Source: Bacteroides sp. (GTDB lineage: Bacteria; Bacteroidota; Bacteroidia; Bacteroidales; Bacteroidaceae). From it: DNA of 64,000 nucleotides. Made by a program: the position numbers and the translations under genes. The notes under the pieces are model-generated. The model had not been told where the DNA came from. It was given only the letters and a program-made list of their open reading frames with translations, and made no database searches. This document shows, in pieces, positions 20,409 through 29,914 of the stretch; the first letter of the stretch is position 1; the number at the start of each line of letters is the position of its first letter. The stretch is taken from positions 9,355 to 73,354 of the forward strand of contig NZ_JASLER010000038.1 in NCBI RefSeq assembly GCF_030151085.1, given 5' to 3'.

Positions 20409-20453
20409 AAAATTACAATTTAAAATTAACATGATCTCGTTATTACTATTTCA

Positions 20454-20969
20454 TTATATACATTGTGCTATAAACTCACGTATTTCTTTACGGCCAGTAA
20501 ACAAATGGTTTTCTATTGTACGGAAAGATAAATTAAGTTCCGAAGAAATTTCTTGAATAGATTTATCCTCGAAACGGCTCATAACATATACTTCACGGCG
20601 ACGAAGAGGTAATAATGCCATTCGAGCTTTTTCCTGATTCAATAAATCATTTGCGATAATCCGACTTTCCGTTTCATTACTACTATGCTCCACTGTATCA
20701 TACATATACGAAGTCATCTCTTGCTTCCTATAATAGCGGCGTATATAGTCAGTCACCAAATTACGAGCTATCGTGAAAATGAAATGCTTTACTGTTTCAG
20801 GACGCAACATCTGGTTATAGTCCATCAGGCGAAGAAATACATCTTGGGATAAGTCTTCGGCCTCCTCTTTACTATTTATCTTATAATAGATGTATTGATA
20901 AACCGATTGATGATAATCAGTATAAGATTCAGCTATCAGCGGAGTGGATGTTATCGAATTGTCTTTCAT
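20454..20969 (-). CDS. ECF-type RNA polymerase sigma-70 factor
   Basis: 171-residue extracytoplasmic-function sigma factor. Region 2 is at about residues 15-80 (YHQSVYQYIYYKINSKEEAE, DLSQDVFLRLMDY, IFTIARNLVTDYIRRYYR) and region 4 at about 110-165 (LPLRRREVYVMSRFEDKSIQEI, then FRTIENHLFTGRKEIREF as the helix-turn-helix). It directs polymerase to specific promoters, most likely that of the PUL it heads. It lies 45 bases upstream of SusC on the same strand, with no promoter-like box in the gap, so it is probably co-transcribed. No FecR-type anti-sigma gene is next to it: the gene upstream is a propeller/AraC regulator. How it is held inactive is therefore unclear. Confidence 0.93.
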   Translation of the reverse strand: MKDNSITSTPLIAESYTDYHQSVYQYIYYKINSKEEAEDLSQDVFLRLMDYNQMLRPETVKHFIFTIARNLVTDYIRRYYRKQEMTSYMYDTVEHSSNETESRIIANDLLNQEKARMALLPLRRREVYVMSRFEDKSIQEISSELNLSFRTIENHLFTGRKEIREFIAQCI

Positions 20970-21012
20970 GTTTCAGACCTTGGTTAATGGTTTTACGTTT
21001 GCTTAACAATGG

Positions 21013-21020
21013 CAAATATA
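21013..21020 (-). promoter_or_regulatory. Bacteroides-type -7 box for sigma-SusC-SusD-GH43 operon
   Basis: Minus-strand TATATTTG fits the TAnnTTTG consensus and sits 44 bases upstream of the sigma-factor ATG. A TTTG -33 element at the usual spacing is absent, which suits a regulated promoter. Confidence 0.5.
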
Positions 21021-21169
21021 GAAGGTAAAAAGTAGAAATCATGCTTTTATTGTAGCTAACAAATCTCATCTAATTTGCTTAGACCACAAGAATATTAAAA
21101 CGCTATATATTAGCGCTTTAATAATTTAAGACTCATAGTATCAATTAATAATTTGAGACTCTAAAGAAG

Positions 21170-23977
21170 TTATTCGTTACTTTTCCCAATGTTGCGAACA
21201 TATTCATTAGGAGTTATTCCGGTAGCTTTCTTAAAAGAACGGAAGAAAGAAGCTCGGGAGCTGAAACCACATAATTCGGCAAGAGCACTTAAAGTGTATT
21301 TGGCATATTCATCTTTCTCGACTAGGCGTTTGAACTCTGCAATACGGTAGTCGTTAATATAATCATAATAACTGCGGTTAAGGTATTGATTGAATAGATA
21401 AGACAACGTATGAGCTGTTGTATGTAGCATCCCAGCCAAATCAGCAACCTTCAAATCCTGATTAGTATAGGATTTCTTTTCATTCATAAGAATTTCCAGT
21501 TGTTCTACCAGATGCTTGCATTCCTCAGTGCTGACTTTAATCGTTTTATATTTCTCTTCAGTAGCCGGTCGTTCGCCAACAGGATTTTCAGTTTCAGGCA
21601 TTTCTACCGATACCTCAGCAACTGGAATCTTACTTGTGCTGCTATTTGAACTCTTTCTGCGTTGCATGAAATACCAACCCAAACCACCCAATAACAGAAT
21701 AAAAGCAATTCCCACACCAGACCATGCCTCAAAAAACGAAGCTATCCTGACAATAAGCCGGAATTCAGACTCCGGTTGCCCCATCAGTCGCACTCTGAAA
21801 GTATAGATGCCGGAAGAAAGATTGTAATAGGTTACATCCGATGTTCCGGTCATAGCTATCCAGTTATCATCTTCACCATCCAACTGATATTCGTATGACA
21901 TATAACTGGGAGAAGTATAAGAAAAATCAGAGAAGCAGAAAGTGATGTTCTTTTGTGATGCCTCCAGAGAAATCTCCGATTCATTATCGGACAGTTTGGT
22001 TATCGAATAAACAGAAGGCTTTCCATTGACATAGACATCGGTTATCTTTACAGGATAAAAACATTTATTCTCCCGTTCCATCCGAGTGACATCAAGATAC
22101 AGTAGTCCACGCGTATTACCAAACCATATTCCACCTGCTTCGTCATACACCGGAGGACAAAGTGTAAAGGTAGAGCTAGGAATACCATCTACAAAGTTAT
22201 AAGGTACGAAATTATCTTTCTTATCATAGCGGAATAGTCCGTTGCTGGTTCCCATCCACAGCCAATTTTCTTTATCTTCAATAATGAATAGTCCATCTCT
22301 ACCTTCCAAAGGAGTGCCCGGCTGCAAATAATGGAAACTATTCAAAGATAAGTCTGATATAAAAAGAGCTCCTTTATCGGGGAAGAAGTAAAGAGTATGC
22401 TTAGAGTCTTCATAGATCACACGAATCTTCTCTTTTTGAATAAAACCATCGGGAAAAATGTCTGTACGCAGTTTGGAAGAAGAAGGGTCCCAAATACACA
22501 TACCATTTTCAGTACACACCCATCCTTTGCCGGTAGAGTCGAAATGGATTTCATATACATTACCTTCGGGTAACTTAGAATTACCACTGTTGTAATATGC
22601 CACTTGCTTGCCGTCTTTATAACAATACACCCCTGCTGAAGTACCGATCCACAATTGTCTGTTAGTATCTTCCGTAATGCAAAAGATATGTCCTTTCTGG
22701 AAAGGAAGCGGTTCATCAGGAGCAAAGTCACGCAAAGCAAGAGTTACGGGATTCAGAACATACATGCCTCCCCCATAGGTGCCTATATAGTATTCACCCT
22801 GATAGAATCGAGTACAAAAAACCATGCTTGAACGCATCTGAGGAGTTTTAAAACTCTTGAAACGTCGTTTTTGTTCGTCAATATAGAACAGTCCATCACG
22901 TGAGCCGATCAGCTTTTCGTGTTCACGAATAGCAATGGAACGAATAGGGACATCTTTTGAATCAAAGAAAGGAGGAAAGGCATAAGTTGAAAATAAATCA
23001 TTCTGATAGAGAGTGTAGTCAAGACCATACTGATAAAAGCCTACCCATATAATGCCTTCACGATCTACTAGAAGGGAGTAAATAGAGTTCGAACGCAGTC
23101 CCTCGTCATTACCGGTTTCGTGACGGAAAGAGCGGATAATCTCCTTCCGGTCAGTTGAAATGAAGTGAACACCATTTCCATCGGTACCGACATAAAGTGT
23201 ATTCTTTCCGTCACCGGACAAAGAAGAAATAACGTTGCAACCTACATTGACAAAATGACTGAATTGGGAGGTACGAGTATCGAAAGATATAATACCCTGA
23301 TCCATAGTACCTAGATAGAGCATAGTACCAAGCCTGGTAATATGGTTGAAGGCGCAAATGTTCTTGTCTCCTTTTATATTATGATATGCCGCTATTTTAC
23401 GGTCGGATATAGACAGTGAATAAAGTCCGTTTCCGGTTGTCATCCACAGCAGGTTACCTTCTCCCTTACATACCCCTGTTACAGTATTCGCAGCAGAAAA
23501 TGCATTCTTATCCAGAAGCACTTGCTCCAACTTGCCTGCCTGATAGATGAAAAGTCCTTTTTCCGTACCAATATATAATGTATTATTATCTTCTAAAAGA
23601 GAATATACCTGGCAGTCGAGCTTTTCAGGAACAATGCGTACTAATGTATCTTGTCTTTTGTCCAAACGCCAAAGTCCCATACCGTTTCCCATCCATATCT
23701 GCCCATCGGACATGCCGGTTATGGCGTTGATGCGTTTCAACTTTTCGTTAGTACCGGATATCTGATAGTGCTTGATATGTACACCGTCAAAACGTTCAAG
23801 CGAACTTCCCGTACCGAGCCATACATATCCATCTGTATCTTTATAAATCACATTGACCAACAAATCAGAAAGCCCATCCGCCACAGACAATCCCCGAAAG
23901 GCATACGAATCGGAGTAAACTGATAATGTGGATAGTAACAAAAAAAGAATAAGTATGTATCTTTGTATGTTTTTCAT
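21170..23977 (-). CDS. Membrane-anchored propeller sensor with AraC-type DNA-binding domain (HTCS-like, no kinase)
   Basis: 935 residues from the ATG at 23977, chosen because a signal sequence follows (MKNIQRYILILFLLLSTLSV), an AGAGGAG ribosome site lies upstream and a -7 box is at 24008. The periplasmic part is a two-component-regulator propeller (repeats such as GYVWLGTGSSLERF, IWMGNGMGLWRL, LWIGTSAGVYCY, WLWMGTSNGLFRY; about 25-620), then a Y_Y_Y domain (about 640-735, MSYEYQLDGEDDNWIAM). One transmembrane helix lies near 753-771 and a C-terminal AraC-type double helix-turn-helix at about 830-930 (AELCGFSSRASFFRSFKKAT). The HisKA, HATPase and receiver domains of a canonical hybrid two-component system are missing, so ligand binding must reach the DNA-binding part without phosphorelay. 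It probably senses a glycan for the neighbouring PUL. Confidence 0.92.
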   Translation of the reverse strand: MKNIQRYILILFLLLSTLSVYSDSYAFRGLSVADGLSDLLVNVIYKDTDGYVWLGTGSSLERFDGVHIKHYQISGTNEKLKRINAITGMSDGQIWMGNGMGLWRLDKRQDTLVRIVPEKLDCQVYSLLEDNNTLYIGTEKGLFIYQAGKLEQVLLDKNAFSAANTVTGVCKGEGNLLWMTTGNGLYSLSISDRKIAAYHNIKGDKNICAFNHITRLGTMLYLGTMDQGIISFDTRTSQFSHFVNVGCNVISSLSGDGKNTLYVGTDGNGVHFISTDRKEIIRSFRHETGNDEGLRSNSIYSLLVDREGIIWVGFYQYGLDYTLYQNDLFSTYAFPPFFDSKDVPIRSIAIREHEKLIGSRDGLFYIDEQKRRFKSFKTPQMRSSMVFCTRFYQGEYYIGTYGGGMYVLNPVTLALRDFAPDEPLPFQKGHIFCITEDTNRQLWIGTSAGVYCYKDGKQVAYYNSGNSKLPEGNVYEIHFDSTGKGWVCTENGMCIWDPSSSKLRTDIFPDGFIQKEKIRVIYEDSKHTLYFFPDKGALFISDLSLNSFHYLQPGTPLEGRDGLFIIEDKENWLWMGTSNGLFRYDKKDNFVPYNFVDGIPSSTFTLCPPVYDEAGGIWFGNTRGLLYLDVTRMERENKCFYPVKITDVYVNGKPSVYSITKLSDNESEISLEASQKNITFCFSDFSYTSPSYMSYEYQLDGEDDNWIAMTGTSDVTYYNLSSGIYTFRVRLMGQPESEFRLIVRIASFFEAWSGVGIAFILLLGGLGWYFMQRRKSSNSSTSKIPVAEVSVEMPETENPVGERPATEEKYKTIKVSTEECKHLVEQLEILMNEKKSYTNQDLKVADLAGMLHTTAHTLSYLFNQYLNRSYYDYINDYRIAEFKRLVEKDEYAKYTLSALAELCGFSSRASFFRSFKKATGITPNEYVRNIGKSNE

Positions 23978-24007
23978 TAAATCTATGTCTCCTCTAAACA
24001 AGCGCAA

Positions 24008-24015
24008 CAAATATA
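24008..24015 (-). promoter_or_regulatory. -7 box for propeller/AraC regulator gene
   Basis: Minus-strand TATATTTG matches TAnnTTTG and lies 30 bases before the regulator ATG at 23977, with an AGAGGAG ribosome site in between. No clear TTTG -33 element. Its place inside the longer open frame supports the shorter start. Confidence 0.5.
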
Positions 24016-24074
24016 ATGAAAAATACTTGGGTAGTCTTACTCTAAAAGAAAAAAAGCAAAAATACATTAATCTA

Positions 24075-26810
24075 TTAAAGCGATAATTTGCCTTTTTCTG
24101 CTTTAGTGACTTTATATTCTTTACCATCCATAAGGATTGAACAAGCGCCCGAAGATGTATACTGCCAATAATCTGCCTTCCGCTCCAAAAGAACATTAAC
24201 CGGAGTGTCCGAATAAATACTAACTACAGGAGTTTGCAAGAGTATACCATTTCCCAGGAACAATGTGTTTTGAGATTGTTCTCCTTCTCCCCAAAGTGCA
24301 TAAGTTGCTGTCATCTTCATCTGCCCCATTATACAAACATGAGCAGGATTATCGGATGATATAATATGATCAGTGCGACCATTTTTTTGCCTAACCAATA
24401 TACCGACATGACTACCCGATTCCAGACACTGCACTTCAGGATAAGTAACAGAAGCGATACATCCCGGTTCTTTTACTGATGAAGGTTCATAAACAGCTAC
24501 GAATGGACGGTTCCACGCTTCTCCTGATTGTCTTGCCACAAAGGTAAGTGTAGGTTGTTGTTTGATATCATAAGGCATGCCCGGCGTACGCGAATAACCT
24601 TCCGTCATAGGAGACAAAGCTGTGAATACTTTCCTTTCTGGTTCGCCTTTCATCCAAAGATTCATAGAGATATCATCACCGTCTTTCATTGCCATGTTGA
24701 AAGTTGCTTTTACATCTTTATCGGTTTCAGATACTTTCTTGTCATATATATAAGAATAGGCATACAGATGGGCACCTGCAAAAGAAAGCTCCTCGGTAGG
24801 CTTTAAATTCAAGTCAGAATTATCGTTACCTTTCAATGTGAGTGTCTGCCCCAAATTATGATAGAAATAATCGTGCATCTTATCACCTCCCCCGACTTTA
24901 CGACTGCGGAAGATATCAACGTAATAACCTGTTTCGGGTGTGGTGGTAACAATGCCCATTAGTCTGGTTTGGTCCGCACAACTTTCCGGCTCACGGAAAT
25001 AAACTTCGCTATAAGTAACAGGAAAGAACTCCCCTTTTTGAGCCAACGGAGCGGGAAAACAAGACTGCAAACGGAAAGCATGGTTACTTTTCATTATCGG
25101 ATAACTGGAAATCCCGTCGACACATACTGTATTATGACTAGGGAACTGCGAATAGTATTCTGCATAATCGAGACCACTATACAAATACAGCCCGATACCG
25201 GCATCGGGACCAAGTACATAACCCTTGCCATAAAGTTCCATAGAAATACCATTGGCATGCATGTGATTTCCTTCACTACCGTTCATTGATATCATCAAAC
25301 TATGACGGGGATGCATACCGTTACGCTGTATCAACCAAGAAACATTGGGAGCATAAAACAGAGGAGAAACATAGTCCTCGATCTTTCCGGCTTGTATCTT
25401 AGGATTCAGAATCAACGGCTTATCATCAAAAAAAGAGTTGATTGAAACACGGGCAGGCTTCTCTCCCACTTTTCCGACTTCCGGGTCAATACATTTCAAC
25501 AGAGCAGTGAAATAATCTTCCTGCTCTTTCTTGCCGTTGACTTGGCCATTCTCTATCATACGCACAATTGGATTCGTACTCAGATAACCAGGATGGGTAT
25601 CACCGAAGCCGCAAATCATTCGATTCGGAAATAGATGTTGAGGAGTGGCGGCTACAGCCTTCGGAATGATGGGCAGTTCTTTCGTAAGGTCAAAACCAAG
25701 GTTATGATCGAAAAGATTGGTAAAGTTGGTATAGTCATTCAGCACTACACTACTATAGCCGGGACATTCGGCCCAGATACCAGTTTGGGAGTCATAGCCA
25801 TAATCCGCCAGTTTCTTCAGACTCCATTGGCGGATACTGGAACGATTGAGCACATAATCTATATAATATTCACGACCTTTACCATCGGCATATAGTTTAT
25901 TATCTTCCAGAATCATGCCGATATTCATAACGTAACGCGCCTGCATCAGGTTCCAATTATTATGAGGTACGCCATTCGCTATAATATTATCAGCCCATTT
26001 CTTGAAAGCACCGGCATAGATATCCATCTTATCGGAATAGTTACTATACAGATAGCCATACAGGAAATCGTAAAGAGGCACAATATCGGTCAAAATATCT
26101 TCGTGAATTACTTCAAAAGAGCTCATGCCCACCAATGTCTGCTGATGACCGTGATTCAAGTCTATGGGAACATTGCGGTAATATATGCCTTGCATGTACG
26201 TATCGAATACCCCAACCGCCAACTTTGCATATTTCTTCTCATCCGTCAACCAATATAGAAAAGCAGCATCACGGGCAATACCCATGATTTCGCGGTTCAC
26301 ATTCTCTATATTACGACCAGTCTTCGAAGGGTGTACACTCTCCATCGGATTACCCGGCAAAGAATTATTACAGAAAGTTACGTTACCATCCTGATCGTCA
26401 TAAGGTACAACGTCTTCCAATTTCGGACGCCCGTGGGTGGCAAATGTACCACGTGTACCCGTATAACGTACGGTAGGTACAGGAGCTTTCTCTCCACCAG
26501 CATGATCAAAACTTTCACCTTTTATAAATACATCCGTAGCATGAGACTTCCAGTACATAGAAAGACGTGAAAGCAGCCAGTCTGGTTGCGTATCGGTCAA
26601 GCGAATATAAGTGTCGGTTCTCTCTTTCAGTTTCTCGAAAACATCCTTTGCCCAAGACTCATTCTTTATCAACTTCAATGTTTCTTTCTTTCCACCAGTA
26701 TCAGTCAGATATCGCGGATGCTCCTGAGAAAGTTGCATAGTAAGTGTATTCACTTGAGCTTGTAGCAGTGAACAAATGAAGATTGCAATGAGTAAAAATA
26801 TCTTTTTCAT
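24075..26810 (-). CDS. Heparinase II/III-like polysaccharide lyase, secreted
   Basis: 911 residues with a signal peptide (IFLLIAIFICSLLQAQ). The first half is an alpha/alpha-toroid of the alginate-lyase/heparinase fold (ARDAAFLYWLTDEKKYAKLA, GHQQTLVG, NNWNLMQARYVMNIGM, IWAECPGYSSVVLNDYTNF). The second half is an antiparallel beta-sheet domain with the heparinase II/III pattern GNHMHANGISMELYGKGYV (about 510-535) and FPSHNTVCVDG. Such enzymes cleave uronic-acid-containing polysaccharides by beta-elimination. The Asn, Tyr and His residues used by this fold are present as candidates (NNW, NDY, MHANG) but I cannot assign the CAZy family or substrate. No promoter-like box was seen upstream, so it may be read with the SLC13-type transporter 114 bases upstream. 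It is the only polysaccharide lyase in the window. Confidence 0.85.
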   Translation of the reverse strand: MKKIFLLIAIFICSLLQAQVNTLTMQLSQEHPRYLTDTGGKKETLKLIKNESWAKDVFEKLKERTDTYIRLTDTQPDWLLSRLSMYWKSHATDVFIKGESFDHAGGEKAPVPTVRYTGTRGTFATHGRPKLEDVVPYDDQDGNVTFCNNSLPGNPMESVHPSKTGRNIENVNREIMGIARDAAFLYWLTDEKKYAKLAVGVFDTYMQGIYYRNVPIDLNHGHQQTLVGMSSFEVIHEDILTDIVPLYDFLYGYLYSNYSDKMDIYAGAFKKWADNIIANGVPHNNWNLMQARYVMNIGMILEDNKLYADGKGREYYIDYVLNRSSIRQWSLKKLADYGYDSQTGIWAECPGYSSVVLNDYTNFTNLFDHNLGFDLTKELPIIPKAVAATPQHLFPNRMICGFGDTHPGYLSTNPIVRMIENGQVNGKKEQEDYFTALLKCIDPEVGKVGEKPARVSINSFFDDKPLILNPKIQAGKIEDYVSPLFYAPNVSWLIQRNGMHPRHSLMISMNGSEGNHMHANGISMELYGKGYVLGPDAGIGLYLYSGLDYAEYYSQFPSHNTVCVDGISSYPIMKSNHAFRLQSCFPAPLAQKGEFFPVTYSEVYFREPESCADQTRLMGIVTTTPETGYYVDIFRSRKVGGGDKMHDYFYHNLGQTLTLKGNDNSDLNLKPTEELSFAGAHLYAYSYIYDKKVSETDKDVKATFNMAMKDGDDISMNLWMKGEPERKVFTALSPMTEGYSRTPGMPYDIKQQPTLTFVARQSGEAWNRPFVAVYEPSSVKEPGCIASVTYPEVQCLESGSHVGILVRQKNGRTDHIISSDNPAHVCIMGQMKMTATYALWGEGEQSQNTLFLGNGILLQTPVVSIYSDTPVNVLLERKADYWQYTSSGACSILMDGKEYKVTKAEKGKLSL

Positions 26811-26924
26811 GGGTTAGTGTTTTCCTTTAAATACGTATCAGACATTCTTTACACTCAATCAATACCTTTACTTTTTCTCCTTTCTTCCATTTCTTTACGA
26901 AAAAGAAAAAACTATCAAGCCTGT

Positions 26925-28784
26925 TTAAAATGGAAATAATAGTGGCAATGCAAATATCATCACCACACCCATAATAATCTGTAAGGGAAGTCCCACCTTT
27001 ATATAATCCATAAAAGTATATTGTCCTGCAGGCATCACCAACGCATTAGGGGGTGTAGAGAATGGAGAAGCAAAACACATACTTGCCGCAACTGTTACTG
27101 CAAACAAGAATGGAATCGGATTCACTCCTATCTGTATAGCACTCTGAAGGGCAATGGGAGCCATCAACACAGCTGTCACGGTATTGCTGATAAACATTGT
27201 CATCAAGGAAGTGGTAAAATAAATACCTGCCATCAGTACAATTGGACCATAACTGCCTAAACCACTTACCAGCGTATTTGAAATATAACCCGAAGCACCG
27301 GTTTTCTCGAGCGCCAACGACATGGGCAACATTCCGGCAAAAAGCACAATGGTTTCCCAATTTATGGTCTTATAGGCAGCTTCCACATTTCGGAAACACC
27401 CCGTCAGTACCATCAATAAACCGGCTATCATTACGGCAGTCACCGGGGCGACAGGAATAAAATCGAATACCATCATGACCACCATCAACAACATGATAGC
27501 CGCTGCTACCGGAGCTTTGTAATCCAACGTCACTTTGGCAGCTTCATTCAAAGGTTGCCCCAGTACTACCCAGTCTGTATCTTCTTTACTTAATCGTGCA
27601 ATGTCCTGCCACGTTCCTTGCACCAGTAGAACATCACCACTATGCATGTTTTCGCGACCCAAATCGTGCAAGATATATTCTTTTTTGCGACGAATACCCA
27701 GTACATTTACATTAAACTTATCTCTAAACCCGGCTTCCTTCACCGTTTGGTTGATAATACCCGATGAAGGCATCAATACAATCTCAGCAATACCGATGTC
27801 ATAGAAATCAAGAGACTTATCCACTTTTGCCGCTTCTTCCGTGGTGTGTCCATCCAGCATCTCTATAAGGAAATCTTGAGCAAAACGGTTTACATTAGCT
27901 ACATCACCCGTAATATATAATACATCTCCCACCCAAACCGTGGTATCGGGCGATGCCAATTTCTGAGTAACCGTTTTCAGGAATTTATGCTGCGAAGCTT
28001 CACCACGACGTACTTCCAGAATGTTCAATCCATACTTACGGCGTACATCCAACTCTATCATCGTCTTCCCTATCAATAGGGAGTCATTGCCGGCACGTAA
28101 ACGGAATAAATTACTGGACAATCCATATTCTTTCACCAGCTGATTCAATGACTTACCGGACAAATCACCGTCATCCTTCTTCCCCTTTTTAGAAAGGAAC
28201 CACTTCGTCAAAGGCAGTAATACCAATGTGCCTACCACAACACAAATAATACCCACCGGCAAGAAGGAGAAGAAAGACAAAGGTTTGAATCCTGCTCCCG
28301 TCAATACATTCTGGATAACCAAGTTCGGCGGAGTACCGATGAGTGTCATCATGCCACCCATGCTACTGGCAAAGGCTAAAGGCATCAATAGTCTTCCTGC
28401 ATTCATTCCGGCACTCACCGCCAAACTTACTACAATAGGAAGCATCAAAGCCACCGTTCCCGTGTTACTGACAAAAGCTCCAATAGCCGAAGTAACCAGC
28501 ATGACGAGCAAGAATAATCTCAATTCACTTTTACCTGCCAATTTTAAAATACGGGAACTTATCATCTTTGCCAATCCTGTCTGGAAAATAGCACCTCCTA
28601 CGACAAACAATCCCACCATCATTATAACTACCGAATTGGAGAAACCGGATAAAGCCTCTTCCGGAGTAAGTATCTGGAAAACTAATAAACCAATTAAAGC
28701 ACACAAGGCTACAATGTCCGAACGGAACTTACCTGACACAAAAAATACAGCAGATAGAACAAGAATGATTAAAGTGATTAGCAT
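26925..28784 (-). CDS. SLC13/DASS-type anion transporter with two TrkA-C domains
   Basis: Inner-membrane, probably sodium-coupled anion (sulfate or dicarboxylate) transporter. 619 residues from the ATG at 28784, which starts right at the first membrane helix (MLITLIILVLSAVFFV). N-terminal helices carry the SNTGTVALMLPIV and IGTPPNLVIQNVL hairpin motifs; the C-terminal half has the matching ISNTVTAVLMAPIAL and SPFSTPPNALVMPAG. Between them lie two cytoplasmic TrkA-C (RCK-C) domains at about residues 215-300 and 315-395. This layout is common for bacterial SLC13 proteins annotated as sulfate permeases. It diverges from the AraC-type gene at 28998, with a 213-base shared upstream region, and is followed by the polysaccharide lyase. 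If the lyase acts on a sulfated glycan, sulfate handling would make sense; this is inference. Confidence 0.88.
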   Translation of the reverse strand: MLITLIILVLSAVFFVSGKFRSDIVALCALIGLLVFQILTPEEALSGFSNSVVIMMVGLFVVGGAIFQTGLAKMISSRILKLAGKSELRLFLLVMLVTSAIGAFVSNTGTVALMLPIVVSLAVSAGMNAGRLLMPLAFASSMGGMMTLIGTPPNLVIQNVLTGAGFKPLSFFSFLPVGIICVVVGTLVLLPLTKWFLSKKGKKDDGDLSGKSLNQLVKEYGLSSNLFRLRAGNDSLLIGKTMIELDVRRKYGLNILEVRRGEASQHKFLKTVTQKLASPDTTVWVGDVLYITGDVANVNRFAQDFLIEMLDGHTTEEAAKVDKSLDFYDIGIAEIVLMPSSGIINQTVKEAGFRDKFNVNVLGIRRKKEYILHDLGRENMHSGDVLLVQGTWQDIARLSKEDTDWVVLGQPLNEAAKVTLDYKAPVAAAIMLLMVVMMVFDFIPVAPVTAVMIAGLLMVLTGCFRNVEAAYKTINWETIVLFAGMLPMSLALEKTGASGYISNTLVSGLGSYGPIVLMAGIYFTTSLMTMFISNTVTAVLMAPIALQSAIQIGVNPIPFLFAVTVAASMCFASPFSTPPNALVMPAGQYTFMDYIKVGLPLQIIMGVVMIFALPLLFPF

Positions 28785-28959
28785 AAATAAACAGATATAT
28801 GTGTATGTTAAAAACAAAAATGTACGATTTATGGTTCAAAAATAGGAGTTTTTATCCATATTCACCCCACTTCAAACCGTTAACTTATACAAATTACCTG
28901 ATCTCTTACCTTTATTACAGATTACCCTTCTCACATTCTCACTATCCGCAGAAAAAGCT

Positions 28960-28967
28960 TATCTTTG
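28960..28967 (+). promoter_or_regulatory. -7 box for AraC-type regulator gene
   Basis: TATCTTTG matches TAnnTTTG and lies 30 bases before the ATG at 28998. The TTG that would extend the frame to 28965 is part of this box, so it is not the start codon. Confidence 0.6.
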
Positions 28968-28997
28968 TATCAATCTCACAATAATATAGATAAGGAT

Positions 28998-29894
28998 ATG
29001 GAAGATATGCTGATATTTGACCATGTATGCCAATACAACGAGCATTTGGGACAAGAAACTTTACACCCGTTAGTCAACGTGATAGATATGTCTAAAAGCC
29101 AACCATTGTTGCACCGCCGTCAACGTTTCGGTTTCTATACCATCTTTCTGAAAGATGTGAAGTGTGGCGACATGCACTATGGACGTAACTTCTACGACTA
29201 TCAGGAAGGTACCCTAGTCTTTCTTGCTCCCGGACAAGTGGCCGGCTTCACCAGCAACGGTGAACGATTCCAGCCCAAAGGTTATGCCCTGGTTTTTCAC
29301 CCCGACTTGCTACGAGGTACCCCACTGGGACGTGCCATAAATGATTATACCTTCTTCTCCTACGAGTCCAATGAAGCATTGCATCTTTCCGAACAGGAAC
29401 GCAGAACCATTCTGGAGTGTCTGCACAATATAGAAACAGAGTTGCAACACTCCATCGATAAGCACAGCAAGAACCTTATTGTGAGCAATATCGAGTTATT
29501 ACTGAACTACTGTATGCGCTTCTACGACCGTCAGTTCATTACCCGCAGCAATGCGAACAAAGATATCCTTACTAAATTCGAGCATGTACTCAACAACTAC
29601 TTCCAGTCTGATAAGCCGCAGGATATCGGTTTGCCTTCCGTACAATATTGTGCCGAGCAGTTACACCTTTCTTCCAATTACTTCGGAGATTTGATAAAGA
29701 AAGAGACAGGTAAATCGCCTCAAGAACATATTCAATTGAAACTGATAGATACAGCGAAAGAAAAGATATTCGACCCAAGCAAGTCTATTAGCGAAGTGGC
29801 TTATGAATTAGGGTTTAAATACCCGCAGCACTTCACACGGTTGTTCAAGAAAGTAACGGGACATTCGCCTAACGAATACAGGCAGGCAAACTGA
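28998..29894 (+). CDS. AraC-family transcriptional regulator
   Basis: 298 residues from the ATG at 28998, preceded by AAGGAT a few bases upstream; upstream TTG at 28965 is inside a promoter box. The N-terminal half is a cupin-like sensor (FYTIFLKDVKCGDMHYGRN, GTLVFLAPGQVAGF). The C-terminal half is an AraC-type double helix-turn-helix (YCAEQLHLSSNYFGDLIKKE, ISEVAYELGFKYPQHFTRLF, ending TGHSPNEYRQAN). It is divergent from the SLC13-type transporter and could control it, but the 213-base intergenic region could also serve the two separately. The ligand is unknown. Its 3' end faces a convergent small RNA gene whose terminator lies 21 bases past the stop. Confidence 0.93.
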   Translation: MEDMLIFDHVCQYNEHLGQETLHPLVNVIDMSKSQPLLHRRQRFGFYTIFLKDVKCGDMHYGRNFYDYQEGTLVFLAPGQVAGFTSNGERFQPKGYALVFHPDLLRGTPLGRAINDYTFFSYESNEALHLSEQERRTILECLHNIETELQHSIDKHSKNLIVSNIELLLNYCMRFYDRQFITRSNANKDILTKFEHVLNNYFQSDKPQDIGLPSVQYCAEQLHLSSNYFGDLIKKETGKSPQEHIQLKLIDTAKEKIFDPSKSISEVAYELGFKYPQHFTRLFKKVTGHSPNEYRQAN

Positions 29895-29914
29895 GTAATG
29901 GCGCTTTAGGGCAT

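Noticed and set aside
28228..28845. 205-codon ORF on the + strand
   Set aside because: It is antisense to the SLC13-type transporter gene, with no family features of its own.
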